DNA of 28,444 nucleotides from Hippea sp964442345 (lineage in GTDB: Bacteria > Campylobacterota_A > Desulfurellia > Desulfurellales > Hippeaceae), in the NCBI GenBank assembly GCA_964442345.1, contig CAYTZD010000011.1, positions 1-28,444 of the forward strand. The letters run 5' to 3'. Below the pieces are notes generated by a model that ran no database searches, was not told where the DNA came from, and worked only from the letters and a program-made list of their open reading frames with translations. A program made the position numbers and the translations under genes. Of the stretch, positions 1 through 7,422 are shown piece by piece (position 1 is the stretch's first letter; every line of letters begins with the position of its first letter).

Positions 1-159
1 TTTTAATGGTTTTGGTTTCTGTTTTGGTATGGTTATCAAACTTACCGTATAAACAGGTTTGCTCTTTATTGGTGCATTGATTGGCCTTATTATAAGTATA
101 AAAAGAAGAATAAAGAAAAGATGAAGCAGAACAGAAACAAAAAAACTAATTAGTTTCAT
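1..159 (-). CDS. TolA/TonB-family protein, N-terminal fragment (cut by window edge)
   Basis: The frame opens at an ATG (157-159) overlapping the tolR stop as ATGA and stays open for 53 codons to the window edge. It encodes a short basic start, one hydrophobic segment of about 20 residues (roughly 4-24, rich in Leu, Phe and Ile) and then a Lys/Pro-rich stretch that includes IPKQKPKP. That is the layout of the inner-membrane anchor and periplasmic linker of TolA and TonB proteins. The position straight after tolQ and tolR supports this: these proteins receive proton-motive-force energy from the TolQR or ExbBD motor. TolA is favoured over TonB because homologous Campylobacterota clusters continue with tolB and pal, but those genes would lie outside the window. 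The C-terminal domain that would decide is not visible. Confidence 0.75.
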   Translation of the reverse strand, partial: MKLISFFVSVLLHLFFILLFILIIRPINAPIKSKPVYTVSLITIPKQKPKPLK

Positions 160-545
160 TTGCCAGGTTGAGTTGCAAGCCCTACCCTGCTAATACCTTC
201 GGATTTTATTATATCTATTAAATGAACAACGATGCCATATTCAACCGTTCTATCTGACTTTATTATTACGCTTTTAAACTCCTGTTTGTGTGCTTTTAGA
301 TAGTCTTTTAAAGCTTCAAGTGTCGTTGGCGATTTGTCTATAAAATAGTTGCCATTTTTGTCTATGGAGATAATTAAATCCTTTTTGTCTATCTTTGTTG
401 TGCCTGAATGCGTCTTTGGTAGGTTTACCTTTATACCCTTTACAAGCATAGGTGTTGTAACCATAAAAATAACAAGCAACACCAACATTACATCGACAAG
501 TGGTGTTATGTTTATATCTGAGAATGTCTTTCTTTTTCTTCTCAT
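156..545 (-). CDS. tolR: TolR/ExbD-family proton-channel subunit
   Basis: A 129-residue protein with a basic N-terminus, one transmembrane helix (about residues 13-33) and a periplasmic domain of about 95 residues, the standard TolR/ExbD plan. The helix carries Asp18 in the context NITPLVDVML, matching the conserved proton-carrying aspartate of TolR and ExbD. It works in the inner membrane with TolQ as a proton-driven motor that energises a TolA or TonB partner. The start overlaps the tolQ stop by 4 bases, and the stop overlaps the start of the TolA/TonB-like gene, so the three are probably translationally coupled. TolR is preferred over ExbD because of the genomic order; the sequence alone does not separate the two subfamilies with certainty. 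Confidence 0.9.
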   Translation of the reverse strand: MRRKRKTFSDINITPLVDVMLVLLVIFMVTTPMLVKGIKVNLPKTHSGTTKIDKKDLIISIDKNGNYFIDKSPTTLEALKDYLKAHKQEFKSVIIKSDRTVEYGIVVHLIDIIKSEGISRVGLATQPGK

Positions 546-1117
546 TTCTGGAGTGCTTCTAAAAACCCATCTAACTCTTCAATAATGGATTCAAGCTTGG
601 TGTGCAGTATATTGTATCCTATAACGGCAGGAACAGCTACGAATATACCTGCTGCTGTTGTAATAAGGGCTTCAGATATACCCGGTGCAACAGTTGCTAT
701 GGTAACACTCTGGACATTACCAATATTGTTGAATGCATTTATTATTCCCCATACCGTTCCAAATAATCCAACAAAAGGTGCCGTGGCTCCAATTGATGCG
801 AGCCACGGAAAAGCACCTTCTAATTCCTTATTTATCATCTCAAGGAATGTTCTGGCAGACGAAAATGATTCCTTGTTTAAAAGATACAGTTTTCCTGCTA
901 TGGATTCTGTCGCCTTTGCGAATGATTCTAAGGATGATTTATCCTTTGTTTCTATAAACTTTTTTAAAAAAATCTGATTCTTATTAGAGATAGAACGAAG
1001 CTGTAGCCACTTATAAATCATAAAGCTCCACGAAAACAGAGACATAACAGCCAATATGGCTAATACCACAACTGCAATAATACCTATGTGTGAGAAGCCA
1101 AAGTAACCACCGCTCAC
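542..1117 (-). CDS. tolQ: TolQ/ExbB-family proton-channel subunit
   Basis: A 191-residue MotA/TolQ/ExbB-family protein. It has three hydrophobic segments: about 12-34, a second after about residue 105 beginning in the conserved region APFVGLFGTVWGI, and a third at about 145-170 containing the ITTAAGIFVAVPAV stretch typical of the family. A cytoplasmic loop separates the first two. It forms the inner-membrane pore that, with TolR, uses proton flow to power the envelope partner. The start is GTG (1115-1117) and forms a GTGA overlap with the atpC stop, with GGAG 8 bases upstream inside atpC. Translation is therefore probably coupled to the ATP synthase epsilon subunit. ExbB is the alternative name. 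Confidence 0.9.
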   Translation of the reverse strand: MSGGYFGFSHIGIIAVVVLAILAVMSLFSWSFMIYKWLQLRSISNKNQIFLKKFIETKDKSSLESFAKATESIAGKLYLLNKESFSSARTFLEMINKELEGAFPWLASIGATAPFVGLFGTVWGIINAFNNIGNVQSVTIATVAPGISEALITTAAGIFVAVPAVIGYNILHTKLESIIEELDGFLEALQK

Positions 1118-1515
1118 GATGCAAGCTCCAATATCTTTTCGTATTTCTTTAACTTTCTTTGAGTCAACTCGTAATTTGCATCTCCTACATTTAACGATGC
1201 AAGTTCATTCTTATACTGCTGTATCTTCTCCTTTGTTTTGTCGATATCTATCTCATCCTTAGAGATAACATCATCTGCTATTACAAAAATCTTATCTTCG
1301 GTTACCTCAAAATAGCCACCCACAACAACAACCTTAAACTTCTCTTTCCCTGTTGGCTGTATCTCAATAATACCTACATCAAGCACCGTTACAAAACTCT
1401 CATGCCCCGGCAAAACACCGAACTCACCAACCTTTCCCGGGGCAGATATATACTCAACCTTACCTTCAAATATCTTTTTTGAAGGCGTTACAATACTGCA
1501 ATCCAATTCAGGCAC
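1114..1515 (-). CDS. atpC: ATP synthase F1 subunit epsilon
   Basis: A 133-residue epsilon subunit. The N-terminal beta-sandwich carries the family features SPGK/GEFGVLPGHE-like (here SAPGKVGEFGVLPGHE, about residues 24-39), followed by a C-terminal helical hairpin from about residue 85 (Lys/Glu-rich). It is part of the central stalk of F1, linking gamma to the c-ring and often inhibiting ATP hydrolysis. The start is GTG with AAGGAGG five bases upstream, giving MPELDCSIVTP. It lies 14 bases after atpD, and its stop overlaps the tolQ start, so it is the last ATP synthase gene but not the end of the operon. Confidence 0.95.
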   Translation of the reverse strand: MPELDCSIVTPSKKIFEGKVEYISAPGKVGEFGVLPGHESFVTVLDVGIIEIQPTGKEKFKVVVVGGYFEVTEDKIFVIADDVISKDEIDIDKTKEKIQQYKNELASLNVGDANYELTQRKLKKYEKILELAS

Positions 1516-1529
1516 AGCTGCCTCCTTTT

Positions 1530-2936
1530 TTATACGAGCGTTTTTGCTTTCTCTATTGCTTCTTCTATAGTTCCAACCATGTAGAATGCCTGTTCTGGAA
1601 GATCATCGTATTTACCGTCTATAATCTCTTTAAAGCCCCTTACTGTCTCTTGAATTGGGACATATTTACCACTCATTCCTGTAAACTGTTCTGCTACGAA
1701 GAATGGCTGAGATAGGAATCTTTGAATCTTCCTTGCTCTGTTAACGGTAACTTTATCTTCTTCACTTAACTCTTCCATACCCAAGATTGCGATAATATCC
1801 TGAAGCTCTTTGTATCTCTGCAGAATCTCCTGAACCTTTCTTGCCACTTCGTAATGCTCTTTTCCAACAACTGCAGGATCGAGAATTCTGGAAGTTGAAT
1901 CCAATGGGTCAACAGCAGGGTAGATTCCAAGCTCTGCCAATTTTCTTGAAAGAACCGTTGTTGCATCCAAGTGTGCAAATGTCGTTGCAGGTGCTGGGTC
2001 TGTCAAGTCGTCAGCAGGAACATAGATTGCCTGAACTGATGTAATAGAACCCTTCTTTGTTGATGTAATTCTCTCCTGTAATTCACCCATGTCCGTTCCC
2101 AATGTTGGCTGATAACCAACAGCAGATGGAATTCTTCCCAAGAGTGCTGAAACCTCACTTCCTGCCTGTGTAAATCTAAAGATGTTGTCTATAAATATCA
2201 ACACATCGAGATTCTTTTCATCCCTGAAATACTCAGCAACAGTAAGTCCCGTTAAACCAACCCTTGCCCTTGCACCGGGTGGCTCGTTCATCTGTCCGTA
2301 AATCAAAGCTGCCTTATCTAAGACGCCAGACTCTTTCATCTCGTTCCACAAGTCGTTTCCTTCCCTTGTTCTTTCGCCAACGCCGCAGAATACAGAATAA
2401 CCACCATGATGCATTGCAACATTGTGGATAAGCTCCATAATAAGAACCGTTTTACCAACACCAGCACCACCGAACAGACCCGTTTTACCACCCTTTGCAT
2501 AAGGACAAAGCAGATCGATAACCTTAATGCCTGTTTCAAACATCTCAGAAGCTGTTGACTGCTCTTCCAATGGTGGTGCTTCTCTATGTATAGGCCATCT
2601 TACATCAGATTGAATTGGGCCCATCTCATCAACAGGCTCACCAACAACATTCATAATTCTACCTAAGACTGGCTCACCAACAGGTGTTGTTATGTAATTG
2701 CCTGTGTTTTCTACTTCTGTTCCTCTTACTAAACCATCCGTTGAATCCATTGCTATTGTTCTGACCCTTTTCTCTCCCAAGTGCTGCTGAACTTCCAAGA
2801 TAAGGTCTGCCGTTGCGCCTTCTATATCATCCTTTTTTACCTTTAAAGCAGTATATATAGTTGGCAATTCGCCCGTTTCGAACTCCACATCCACAACAGG
2901 TCCTATAACCTGAACAATTCTTCCCTTTTCTGCCAT
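1530..2936 (-). CDS. atpD: ATP synthase F1 subunit beta (catalytic)
   Basis: A 468-residue catalytic beta subunit of F1, of normal length. Walker A GGAGVGKT lies at residues 156-163, GERTREGND at about 187-195, and the family signature PAVDPLDSTSR follows further on. The region equivalent to DELSEED reads EELSEED, a conservative change. With alpha it forms the hexamer that makes ATP from ADP and phosphate on the cytoplasmic face of the membrane. A Shine-Dalgarno-like AAGGGGAGTT precedes the ATG. It follows atpG by 27 bases and precedes atpC by 14. Confidence 0.98.
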   Translation of the reverse strand: MAEKGRIVQVIGPVVDVEFETGELPTIYTALKVKKDDIEGATADLILEVQQHLGEKRVRTIAMDSTDGLVRGTEVENTGNYITTPVGEPVLGRIMNVVGEPVDEMGPIQSDVRWPIHREAPPLEEQSTASEMFETGIKVIDLLCPYAKGGKTGLFGGAGVGKTVLIMELIHNVAMHHGGYSVFCGVGERTREGNDLWNEMKESGVLDKAALIYGQMNEPPGARARVGLTGLTVAEYFRDEKNLDVLIFIDNIFRFTQAGSEVSALLGRIPSAVGYQPTLGTDMGELQERITSTKKGSITSVQAIYVPADDLTDPAPATTFAHLDATTVLSRKLAELGIYPAVDPLDSTSRILDPAVVGKEHYEVARKVQEILQRYKELQDIIAILGMEELSEEDKVTVNRARKIQRFLSQPFFVAEQFTGMSGKYVPIQETVRGFKEIIDGKYDDLPEQAFYMVGTIEEAIEKAKTLV

Positions 2937-2963
2937 ACCTTAACTCCCCTTCTTTTTTGTTTT

Positions 2964-3839
2964 TTATTGTTTCATAGCTTCTATACTTGTTGTTATCTCG
3001 ATAAGCTCTTTTGTAATAGAAGCCTGTCTTGCTTTATTAAATTCAAGAGTTAATGTTTTAATCATCTCAGCTGCATTGTTTGTTGCAGCATCCATAGCCG
3101 TCATTCTGGCGGCATACTCACCAGCCAAAGACTCAAGCATACTGCCGTATAATTCCATCTTTACATATTTAGGTAGAAGCTCATCCAATACTGTCTCTTT
3201 GTCTGGTTCAAAATCGAACTTCTCAACCATTCCCTTCTCTGAAGGAACGGTATCGCCTATATAGATTGGAAGCACCCTTTTTATTGTCGGTTTTTGAACC
3301 AGAACATTTACAAATCTGTTGTAGATAATATAAGCTTCATCGCTTTTTTCATCCAAGAAATCCGCTATCACCTTATCCATTATGTCGCTTGCAAGAGAGT
3401 AATCTGCCTTATCTTTTAAAACATCGGTGTATGTCTCTTTGGGTTGTATGCCTCTGAATTTGAAGTAATTATAGGCAAACCTTCCTATTAGTACAAGGTT
3501 TACATCCTTTCCCTGAAGCTTGTTTTTTATAAAATTCTCCGTCTCCTTTAAAACATTGTGATTGAATGCTCCGCACAACCCTCTATCTGATGTGATTACA
3601 ATTACATCAACGCTTTTTACATCCCTAAATAGAAGCATCTTATTGTCTTGACGCGAAGTTGAACTAACCAATGAACCTATCATCTGCTCCAATTTTGTTA
3701 TGTACGGTTTAAAGATAAGGGCAGCATCCTGTGTCTTTCTCAGTTTTGCAGCAGCAACCATCTTCATCGCTTTGGTTATCTGCTGCGTCTTTTGAATACT
3801 GGTTATCTTTCTTTTAATGTCTCGCATGCTTACAGCCAT
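2964..3839 (-). CDS. atpG: ATP synthase F1 subunit gamma
   Basis: A 291-residue gamma subunit forming the rotating shaft of F1. It shows the conserved N-terminal helix (RDIKRKITSIQKTQQITKAM), the central motif TSDRGLCGAFN at about residues 83-93, and the C-terminal helix with RMTAMDAATNNAAEMI and LEFNKARQASITKELIEI. These two long helices form the coiled coil inside the alpha-beta ring. It sits 17 bases after atpA and 27 before atpD in the same operon. Confidence 0.98.
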   Translation of the reverse strand: MAVSMRDIKRKITSIQKTQQITKAMKMVAAAKLRKTQDAALIFKPYITKLEQMIGSLVSSTSRQDNKMLLFRDVKSVDVIVITSDRGLCGAFNHNVLKETENFIKNKLQGKDVNLVLIGRFAYNYFKFRGIQPKETYTDVLKDKADYSLASDIMDKVIADFLDEKSDEAYIIYNRFVNVLVQKPTIKRVLPIYIGDTVPSEKGMVEKFDFEPDKETVLDELLPKYVKMELYGSMLESLAGEYAARMTAMDAATNNAAEMIKTLTLEFNKARQASITKELIEITTSIEAMKQ

Positions 3840-3856
3840 GACTCAAGCCCCTTCAA

Positions 3857-5365
3857 TTAAGGTTTGAAAACTTTTTTGAATTCTTCCAAAGCCTTGTCTA
3901 TTTTGTTCTTTAATTCATCATCTATCTTTTTCTTCTCTTTTATTTCAGGCAGTATATCTGGATGTTTGGCTTCTACGAATTTGTAAAGCTCCTGTTCGAA
4001 CTTCTGAACATGCTCAACGGCTATATCGTCAAGATATCCATTGTTTCCTGCATAGATTATCAATATCTGTTTCTCAACTGGCAATGGAGAAAATGGTGGC
4101 TGTTTTAGAATCTCAGTTAGCCTTGCTCCTCTGTTCAACTGTTGCTGCGTTGCTTTGTCAAGATCACTTCCAAACTGAGCAAATGCTGCAAGCTCTCTGT
4201 ACTGAGCCAAAGCAAGCCTAAGCATTCCTGCCACCTGTTTCATTGCCTTAATCTGAGCTGCACCACCAACCCTTGATACCGAGATACCAGCATTAACGGC
4301 TGGCCTAATTCCTGCATAGAACAGGTCGCCTTCAAGGTATATCTGACCATCTGTAATAGAGATAACATTTGTTGGAATGTATGCAGAAACATCGCCTGCC
4401 TGTGTCTCAATTATAGGCAGTGCCGTTAGAGAACCCCCGCCCATCTCATCGGATAGCTTAGCTGCTCTTTCAAGTAGTCTTGAGTGTAGATAGAAAACAT
4501 CGCCCGGATATGCTTCCCTGCCTGGTGGCCTTCTTAGAAGCAGCGAAACCTGTCTGTATGCCTGTGCGTGTTTTGTCAAGTCGTCGTATATAATTAAAGC
4601 GTGCATGCCGTTGTCCCTGAAGTATTCGCCCATCGTAACGCCTGCATAAGGTGCAATATACTGAAGTGGTGCAGGGTCAGATGCCGTTGCTGCAACGATT
4701 GTTGTGTATTCCATTGCGCCTGCTTCTTCAAGCTGCTTCCAGATTCTTGCAACCGTTGATCTTTTCTGTCCAATGGCAACATAGATGCAGTAAACATCCG
4801 TATCCTTCTGATTTATTATTGTATCCAATGCAATCTGTGTTTTACCAATCTGTCTATCACCGATTATGAGCTCCCTTTGGCCTCTACCGATTGGAATCAT
4901 TGCATCAATTGCTTTAATTCCTGTCTGAAGTGGCTCTTTAACCGACTGTCTTTGAACGATACCGGGTGCTTTTATCTCAATCCTTCTGTGGTGCTCACTC
5001 TCAATCGGTCCCTTACCGTCTATTGGCTCACCCAATGCATTTACAACCCTTCCTACAAGTGCAGGACCGACAGGAACCTGAGAAATCCTTTTGGTTCTTT
5101 TTACCTTATCACCTTCTTTGATGCCTTTGTCATCACCAAGAACGACAACACCAACATTGTCTTCTTCCAAGTTTAAAGCCATTCCCATTACGCCGTTTTC
5201 GAATTGGACAAGCTCGTTTGCCATAACTTTAGTCAATCCATACACCCTTGCAATTCCATCACCTACGCTTAAGACCGTTCCTGTTTCGCTTATATCGATA
5301 AATTCTTTGGCGTTTTCAATCTCTTTTTTGATGACTTCACTAACTTCGCTGGCTTTAATCTGCAT
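3857..5365 (-). CDS. atpA: ATP synthase F1 subunit alpha
   Basis: A 502-residue alpha subunit, the usual length. The Walker A motif GDRQIGKT is at residues 169-176, and the ATP synthase alpha/beta signature PAVNAGISVSRVGG, which includes the arginine that reaches into the catalytic site, lies around residues 355-370. It alternates with beta in the F1 hexamer and binds non-catalytic nucleotide. The ATG has AGGAGGAG upstream. It follows atpH with a 17-base gap and precedes atpG with 17. Confidence 0.98.
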   Translation of the reverse strand: MQIKASEVSEVIKKEIENAKEFIDISETGTVLSVGDGIARVYGLTKVMANELVQFENGVMGMALNLEEDNVGVVVLGDDKGIKEGDKVKRTKRISQVPVGPALVGRVVNALGEPIDGKGPIESEHHRRIEIKAPGIVQRQSVKEPLQTGIKAIDAMIPIGRGQRELIIGDRQIGKTQIALDTIINQKDTDVYCIYVAIGQKRSTVARIWKQLEEAGAMEYTTIVAATASDPAPLQYIAPYAGVTMGEYFRDNGMHALIIYDDLTKHAQAYRQVSLLLRRPPGREAYPGDVFYLHSRLLERAAKLSDEMGGGSLTALPIIETQAGDVSAYIPTNVISITDGQIYLEGDLFYAGIRPAVNAGISVSRVGGAAQIKAMKQVAGMLRLALAQYRELAAFAQFGSDLDKATQQQLNRGARLTEILKQPPFSPLPVEKQILIIYAGNNGYLDDIAVEHVQKFEQELYKFVEAKHPDILPEIKEKKKIDDELKNKIDKALEEFKKVFKP

Positions 5366-5382
5366 CTAACCACTCCTCCTTT

Positions 5383-5922
5383 TTAAACTGATAGTTTTAG
5401 TAATCTCTGTTCTAAGTTTGTTAAGTAAGTTTTTAAACTTCCATCATATACGACATCCTTTACCTGCACGATTATGCCACCAATTAGGCTTTTATCTACT
5501 TCAAACTCAAATTCTATCTGTTTGTTAAGCTTTTTGGATAGCTGCTCTTTTAATTCTTCTTTCGTATTATCATCAAGAGCAACTGCGCTTTTCACAAATG
5601 CTTTTGCCCTATTCTGCTTATCATAAACAAGTTCTTCAAACAGCTCAACAATGTCGAATATTAGCTTAAATCTTCCTTTCTTTGCAACATACTTTAAAAA
5701 TTCAACAATTAGATCACCTTCAACTATCTCTTCTATCACTTTAGCCTTACTCTCAAACGGTACAACATAAGCAGATAAATACTCAAACAACTTAGGGTTC
5801 TCATCTAAAACCTTTGAAAGTTCCCTCAGTGCATTCAAAACTTCATTTTCATCTGCGCTTTTCTCTTCACACAGCTCAAGTAAAGCCCTTGCATATCTAA
5901 TCGAAACCTTCTTATCTATCAT
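5383..5922 (-). CDS. atpH: ATP synthase F1 subunit delta
   Basis: A 179-residue delta (OSCP-like) subunit. The N-terminal helical domain begins KVSIRYARALLELCEEK, with the conserved YA-AL pattern. The C-terminal part has the family motif DKSLIGGIIVQVKDVVYDGSL-like (around residues 143-163; key residues Asp, Gly-Gly, Asp-Gly-Ser). Delta links the peripheral b/b' stalk to the top of F1. The ATG overlaps the atpF stop by 4 bases (ATGA), with AAGGAG upstream inside atpF. The stop lies 17 bases before atpA. Confidence 0.95.
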   Translation of the reverse strand: MIDKKVSIRYARALLELCEEKSADENEVLNALRELSKVLDENPKLFEYLSAYVVPFESKAKVIEEIVEGDLIVEFLKYVAKKGRFKLIFDIVELFEELVYDKQNRAKAFVKSAVALDDNTKEELKEQLSKKLNKQIEFEFEVDKSLIGGIIVQVKDVVYDGSLKTYLTNLEQRLLKLSV

Positions 5923-6476
5923 TGCTGCAGACTCCTTATAAACTTTTCATTGATTTTGGCATGCTCTTCGTCGGAGAGATCTTCAAACCTTTTCCTTAGG
6001 TTCTCAATGGCTTCCTTGCTCATCTGTGTTAATAGTTTAAGCTTTGCTTTAGACATAAGTGATGCCTTCTCTTCTTCGATAGATGCTCTTATTCTCTCTA
6101 TAGCCCTTTCAACTTCTTTAAGAATCTGCTGTCTTTCGTTTTCTGCCATCGACTCAAATGTCTCAAGGATGTTTTTAATCTCATCTTCGAGTGTTTTTAA
6201 CTTCTTTTGCGTCTCTTCAAGCAGCTTTTCGGCTTCTTCCTTTAACCTTTGGGCTTCTTCTAACTCTTCTACGATACTCTCTCTTCTGCTTTTAAAGTAG
6301 TTTGTTACAGGTTTTTTAAGCAGATAGAAAAGTAAACCAACAAAGATAACAAAGTTGATAACTCTCCATGTCATATGTGGATCTATGCCGCTTTCTTCTG
6401 CAGCATAAACCACCGAAGCGGATATACTTAAACCAACACTCAAACCAATCGTAAGAAACTTTGATAGTTTAGCCAT
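5919..6476 (-). CDS. atpF: ATP synthase F0 subunit b, with a signal-peptide-like N-terminus
   Basis: A 185-residue b subunit. It starts with a hydrophobic stretch (about residues 8-24) ending in VVYAAEES, which resembles a cleavable signal peptide. A membrane helix follows (about 38-57, VINFVIFVGLLFYLL), then a long Glu/Lys-rich coiled coil that forms the peripheral stalk. The extra N-terminal segment is, to my knowledge, a feature of b subunits in Campylobacterota and some former deltaproteobacteria. It pairs with the shorter b' encoded immediately upstream (8-base gap) and overlaps atpH. Whether the leader is actually cleaved cannot be told from sequence. Confidence 0.93.
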   Translation of the reverse strand: MAKLSKFLTIGLSVGLSISASVVYAAEESGIDPHMTWRVINFVIFVGLLFYLLKKPVTNYFKSRRESIVEELEEAQRLKEEAEKLLEETQKKLKTLEDEIKNILETFESMAENERQQILKEVERAIERIRASIEEEKASLMSKAKLKLLTQMSKEAIENLRKRFEDLSDEEHAKINEKFIRSLQQ

Positions 6477-6484
6477 ATCACCCC

Positions 6485-6901
6485 CTACCCTATAAGTTGT
6501 TTATAGATTTTATTTGCAATGTCTATACTGTAATCCTTAGATGATGCAAGCTCCATCTCTATATTTTTGTTTAGCTGTTCTTCAATCTTTCTTATCTCAT
6601 CCATGGCTTTTCTGTTTTCTTCTGCAATCTTCTCTTCCTTCTCTTTTAAGGCTGCTGCTATTTTGCTTGCGTAATTCTGCTTTGCCGTCTGTTCTGCTTC
6701 CAAGATTTTGGTTTTGTACTCTTCTTCGTTCTTTTGGGCTTCTTCTTGATACCTTCTTGCCTTCTCGTTTAGCTCCTCAATCGTTGCAAACCTTTCTCTA
6801 ATCTTTGCTAACAATGGCTTGTATAAAATAATATTGAGAAGAAACAACAAGACTAAGAATGCGCCCATCTGCATGAAAAGAGTGGAATTGATATTTATCA
6901 T
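6485..6901 (-). CDS. atpF': ATP synthase F0 subunit b' (second b-type subunit)
   Basis: A 138-residue protein with one membrane helix near the N-terminus (about 10-28, MGAFLVLLFLLNIILY) followed by a long charged coiled coil to the C-terminus. This is the b/b' layout, without the leader seen in atpF. It is the first gene after the promoter at 6946-6974. AAGGAGG (6909-6915) lies 7 bases upstream of the ATG. Having two different b genes in tandem at the head of the operon, with no genes for subunits a and c here, is typical of Campylobacterota. Those two membrane subunits must be encoded elsewhere in the genome. Confidence 0.92.
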   Translation of the reverse strand: MININSTLFMQMGAFLVLLFLLNIILYKPLLAKIRERFATIEELNEKARRYQEEAQKNEEEYKTKILEAEQTAKQNYASKIAAALKEKEEKIAEENRKAMDEIRKIEEQLNKNIEMELASSKDYSIDIANKIYKQLIG

Positions 6902-6945
6902 AAGAAAACCTCCTTAACCAATGTGTCTCAAAAAATTTTCGGCTA

Positions 6946-6974
6946 AAAATACCATAAGCTAAAACTTATGTCAA
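6946..6974 (-). promoter_or_regulatory. Sigma-70-type promoter of the ATP synthase operon
   Basis: On the minus strand a perfect TTGACA (6969-6974) is separated by exactly 17 bases from TATTTT (6946-6951), and TGG immediately precedes the -10 to give an extended -10 (TGn). Transcription would start near 6939, leaving a leader of about 38 bases that contains AAGGAGG before atpF'. It sits just after the stop codon of the UspA-family gene, in the longest internal gap of the window. Sequence match and position are direct observations; activity is inferred. Confidence 0.8.
6953..6970. repeat. Inverted repeat inside the atp promoter spacer (candidate operator)
   Basis: CATAAG (6953-6958) and CTTATG (6965-6970) are exact reverse complements separated by 6 bases. 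The dyad lies almost entirely within the 17-base spacer between the -35 and -10 elements, touching the -35. It could be a repressor or activator site, or a weak hairpin at the end of the upstream transcript. The arms are short and the DNA is AT-rich, so chance is possible. Confidence 0.4.
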
Positions 6975-6977
6975 CTT

Positions 6978-7421
6978 CTACTGCACCACTATTAAATTTG
7001 TCCTCTCTTTTATCTGATCAAAAAATGGCTCTATCTCTCCACCTACAAGGGATTTCTCTATGGGTCCTCTTTTATCTTTTGGGATTATAAAAATGTCTAT
7101 TTCATTCTCATTTACAAATTTTAATATCTCTTCTGCTGTCTTTCCTGCTAATTCTATCTTCTCTATATTTACATCAGGGTTATGTTTTTTTATCGTTTCT
7201 GTTAACATCCTTATAATTGCATCACCTATATTCTCAAGGCTTTTTTGGAGTTCTTCCTTTAGATACGAAATACCACCACCTGAATAGAAGTCTATATCGT
7301 TTACAAATAACAGATGTATTGTTTTTATGTTTTTGTCTTTAGCTATTATGGCTGCTTCTTCTGCTGCCTTATGTCCAATCTCTGAACCTTTTGCTACAAC
7401 AACAAGCTCATATTTTTTCAT
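6978..7421 (-). CDS. Universal stress protein (UspA) family
   Basis: A 147-residue single-domain UspA-fold protein: an N-terminal strand (YELVVVAKGSE), a middle helix region, and a C-terminal strand ending in LIVVQ. The usual nucleotide-binding loop (G-x2-G-x9-G-S/T) is degenerate: the corresponding segment reads KDKRGPIEKSLVGGE, lacking the first Gly and the last Ser/Thr, so ATP binding is uncertain. I chose the ATG at 7419-7421 because GGAGG lies 5 bases upstream; an in-frame TTG at 7433 would place that site inside the gene. Only one base separates it from the stop of the NhaD-type transporter. UspA proteins often sit beside or bind transporters, so a role in modulating that transporter is plausible but unproven. 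Confidence 0.85.
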   Translation of the reverse strand: MKKYELVVVAKGSEIGHKAAEEAAIIAKDKNIKTIHLLFVNDIDFYSGGGISYLKEELQKSLENIGDAIIRMLTETIKKHNPDVNIEKIELAGKTAEEILKFVNENEIDIFIIPKDKRGPIEKSLVGGEIEPFFDQIKERTNLIVVQ

Positions 7422-7422
7422 T

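Noticed and set aside
585..977. A 130-codon plus-strand frame across tolQ
   Set aside because: Antisense to conserved tolQ; no supporting motif or start signal.
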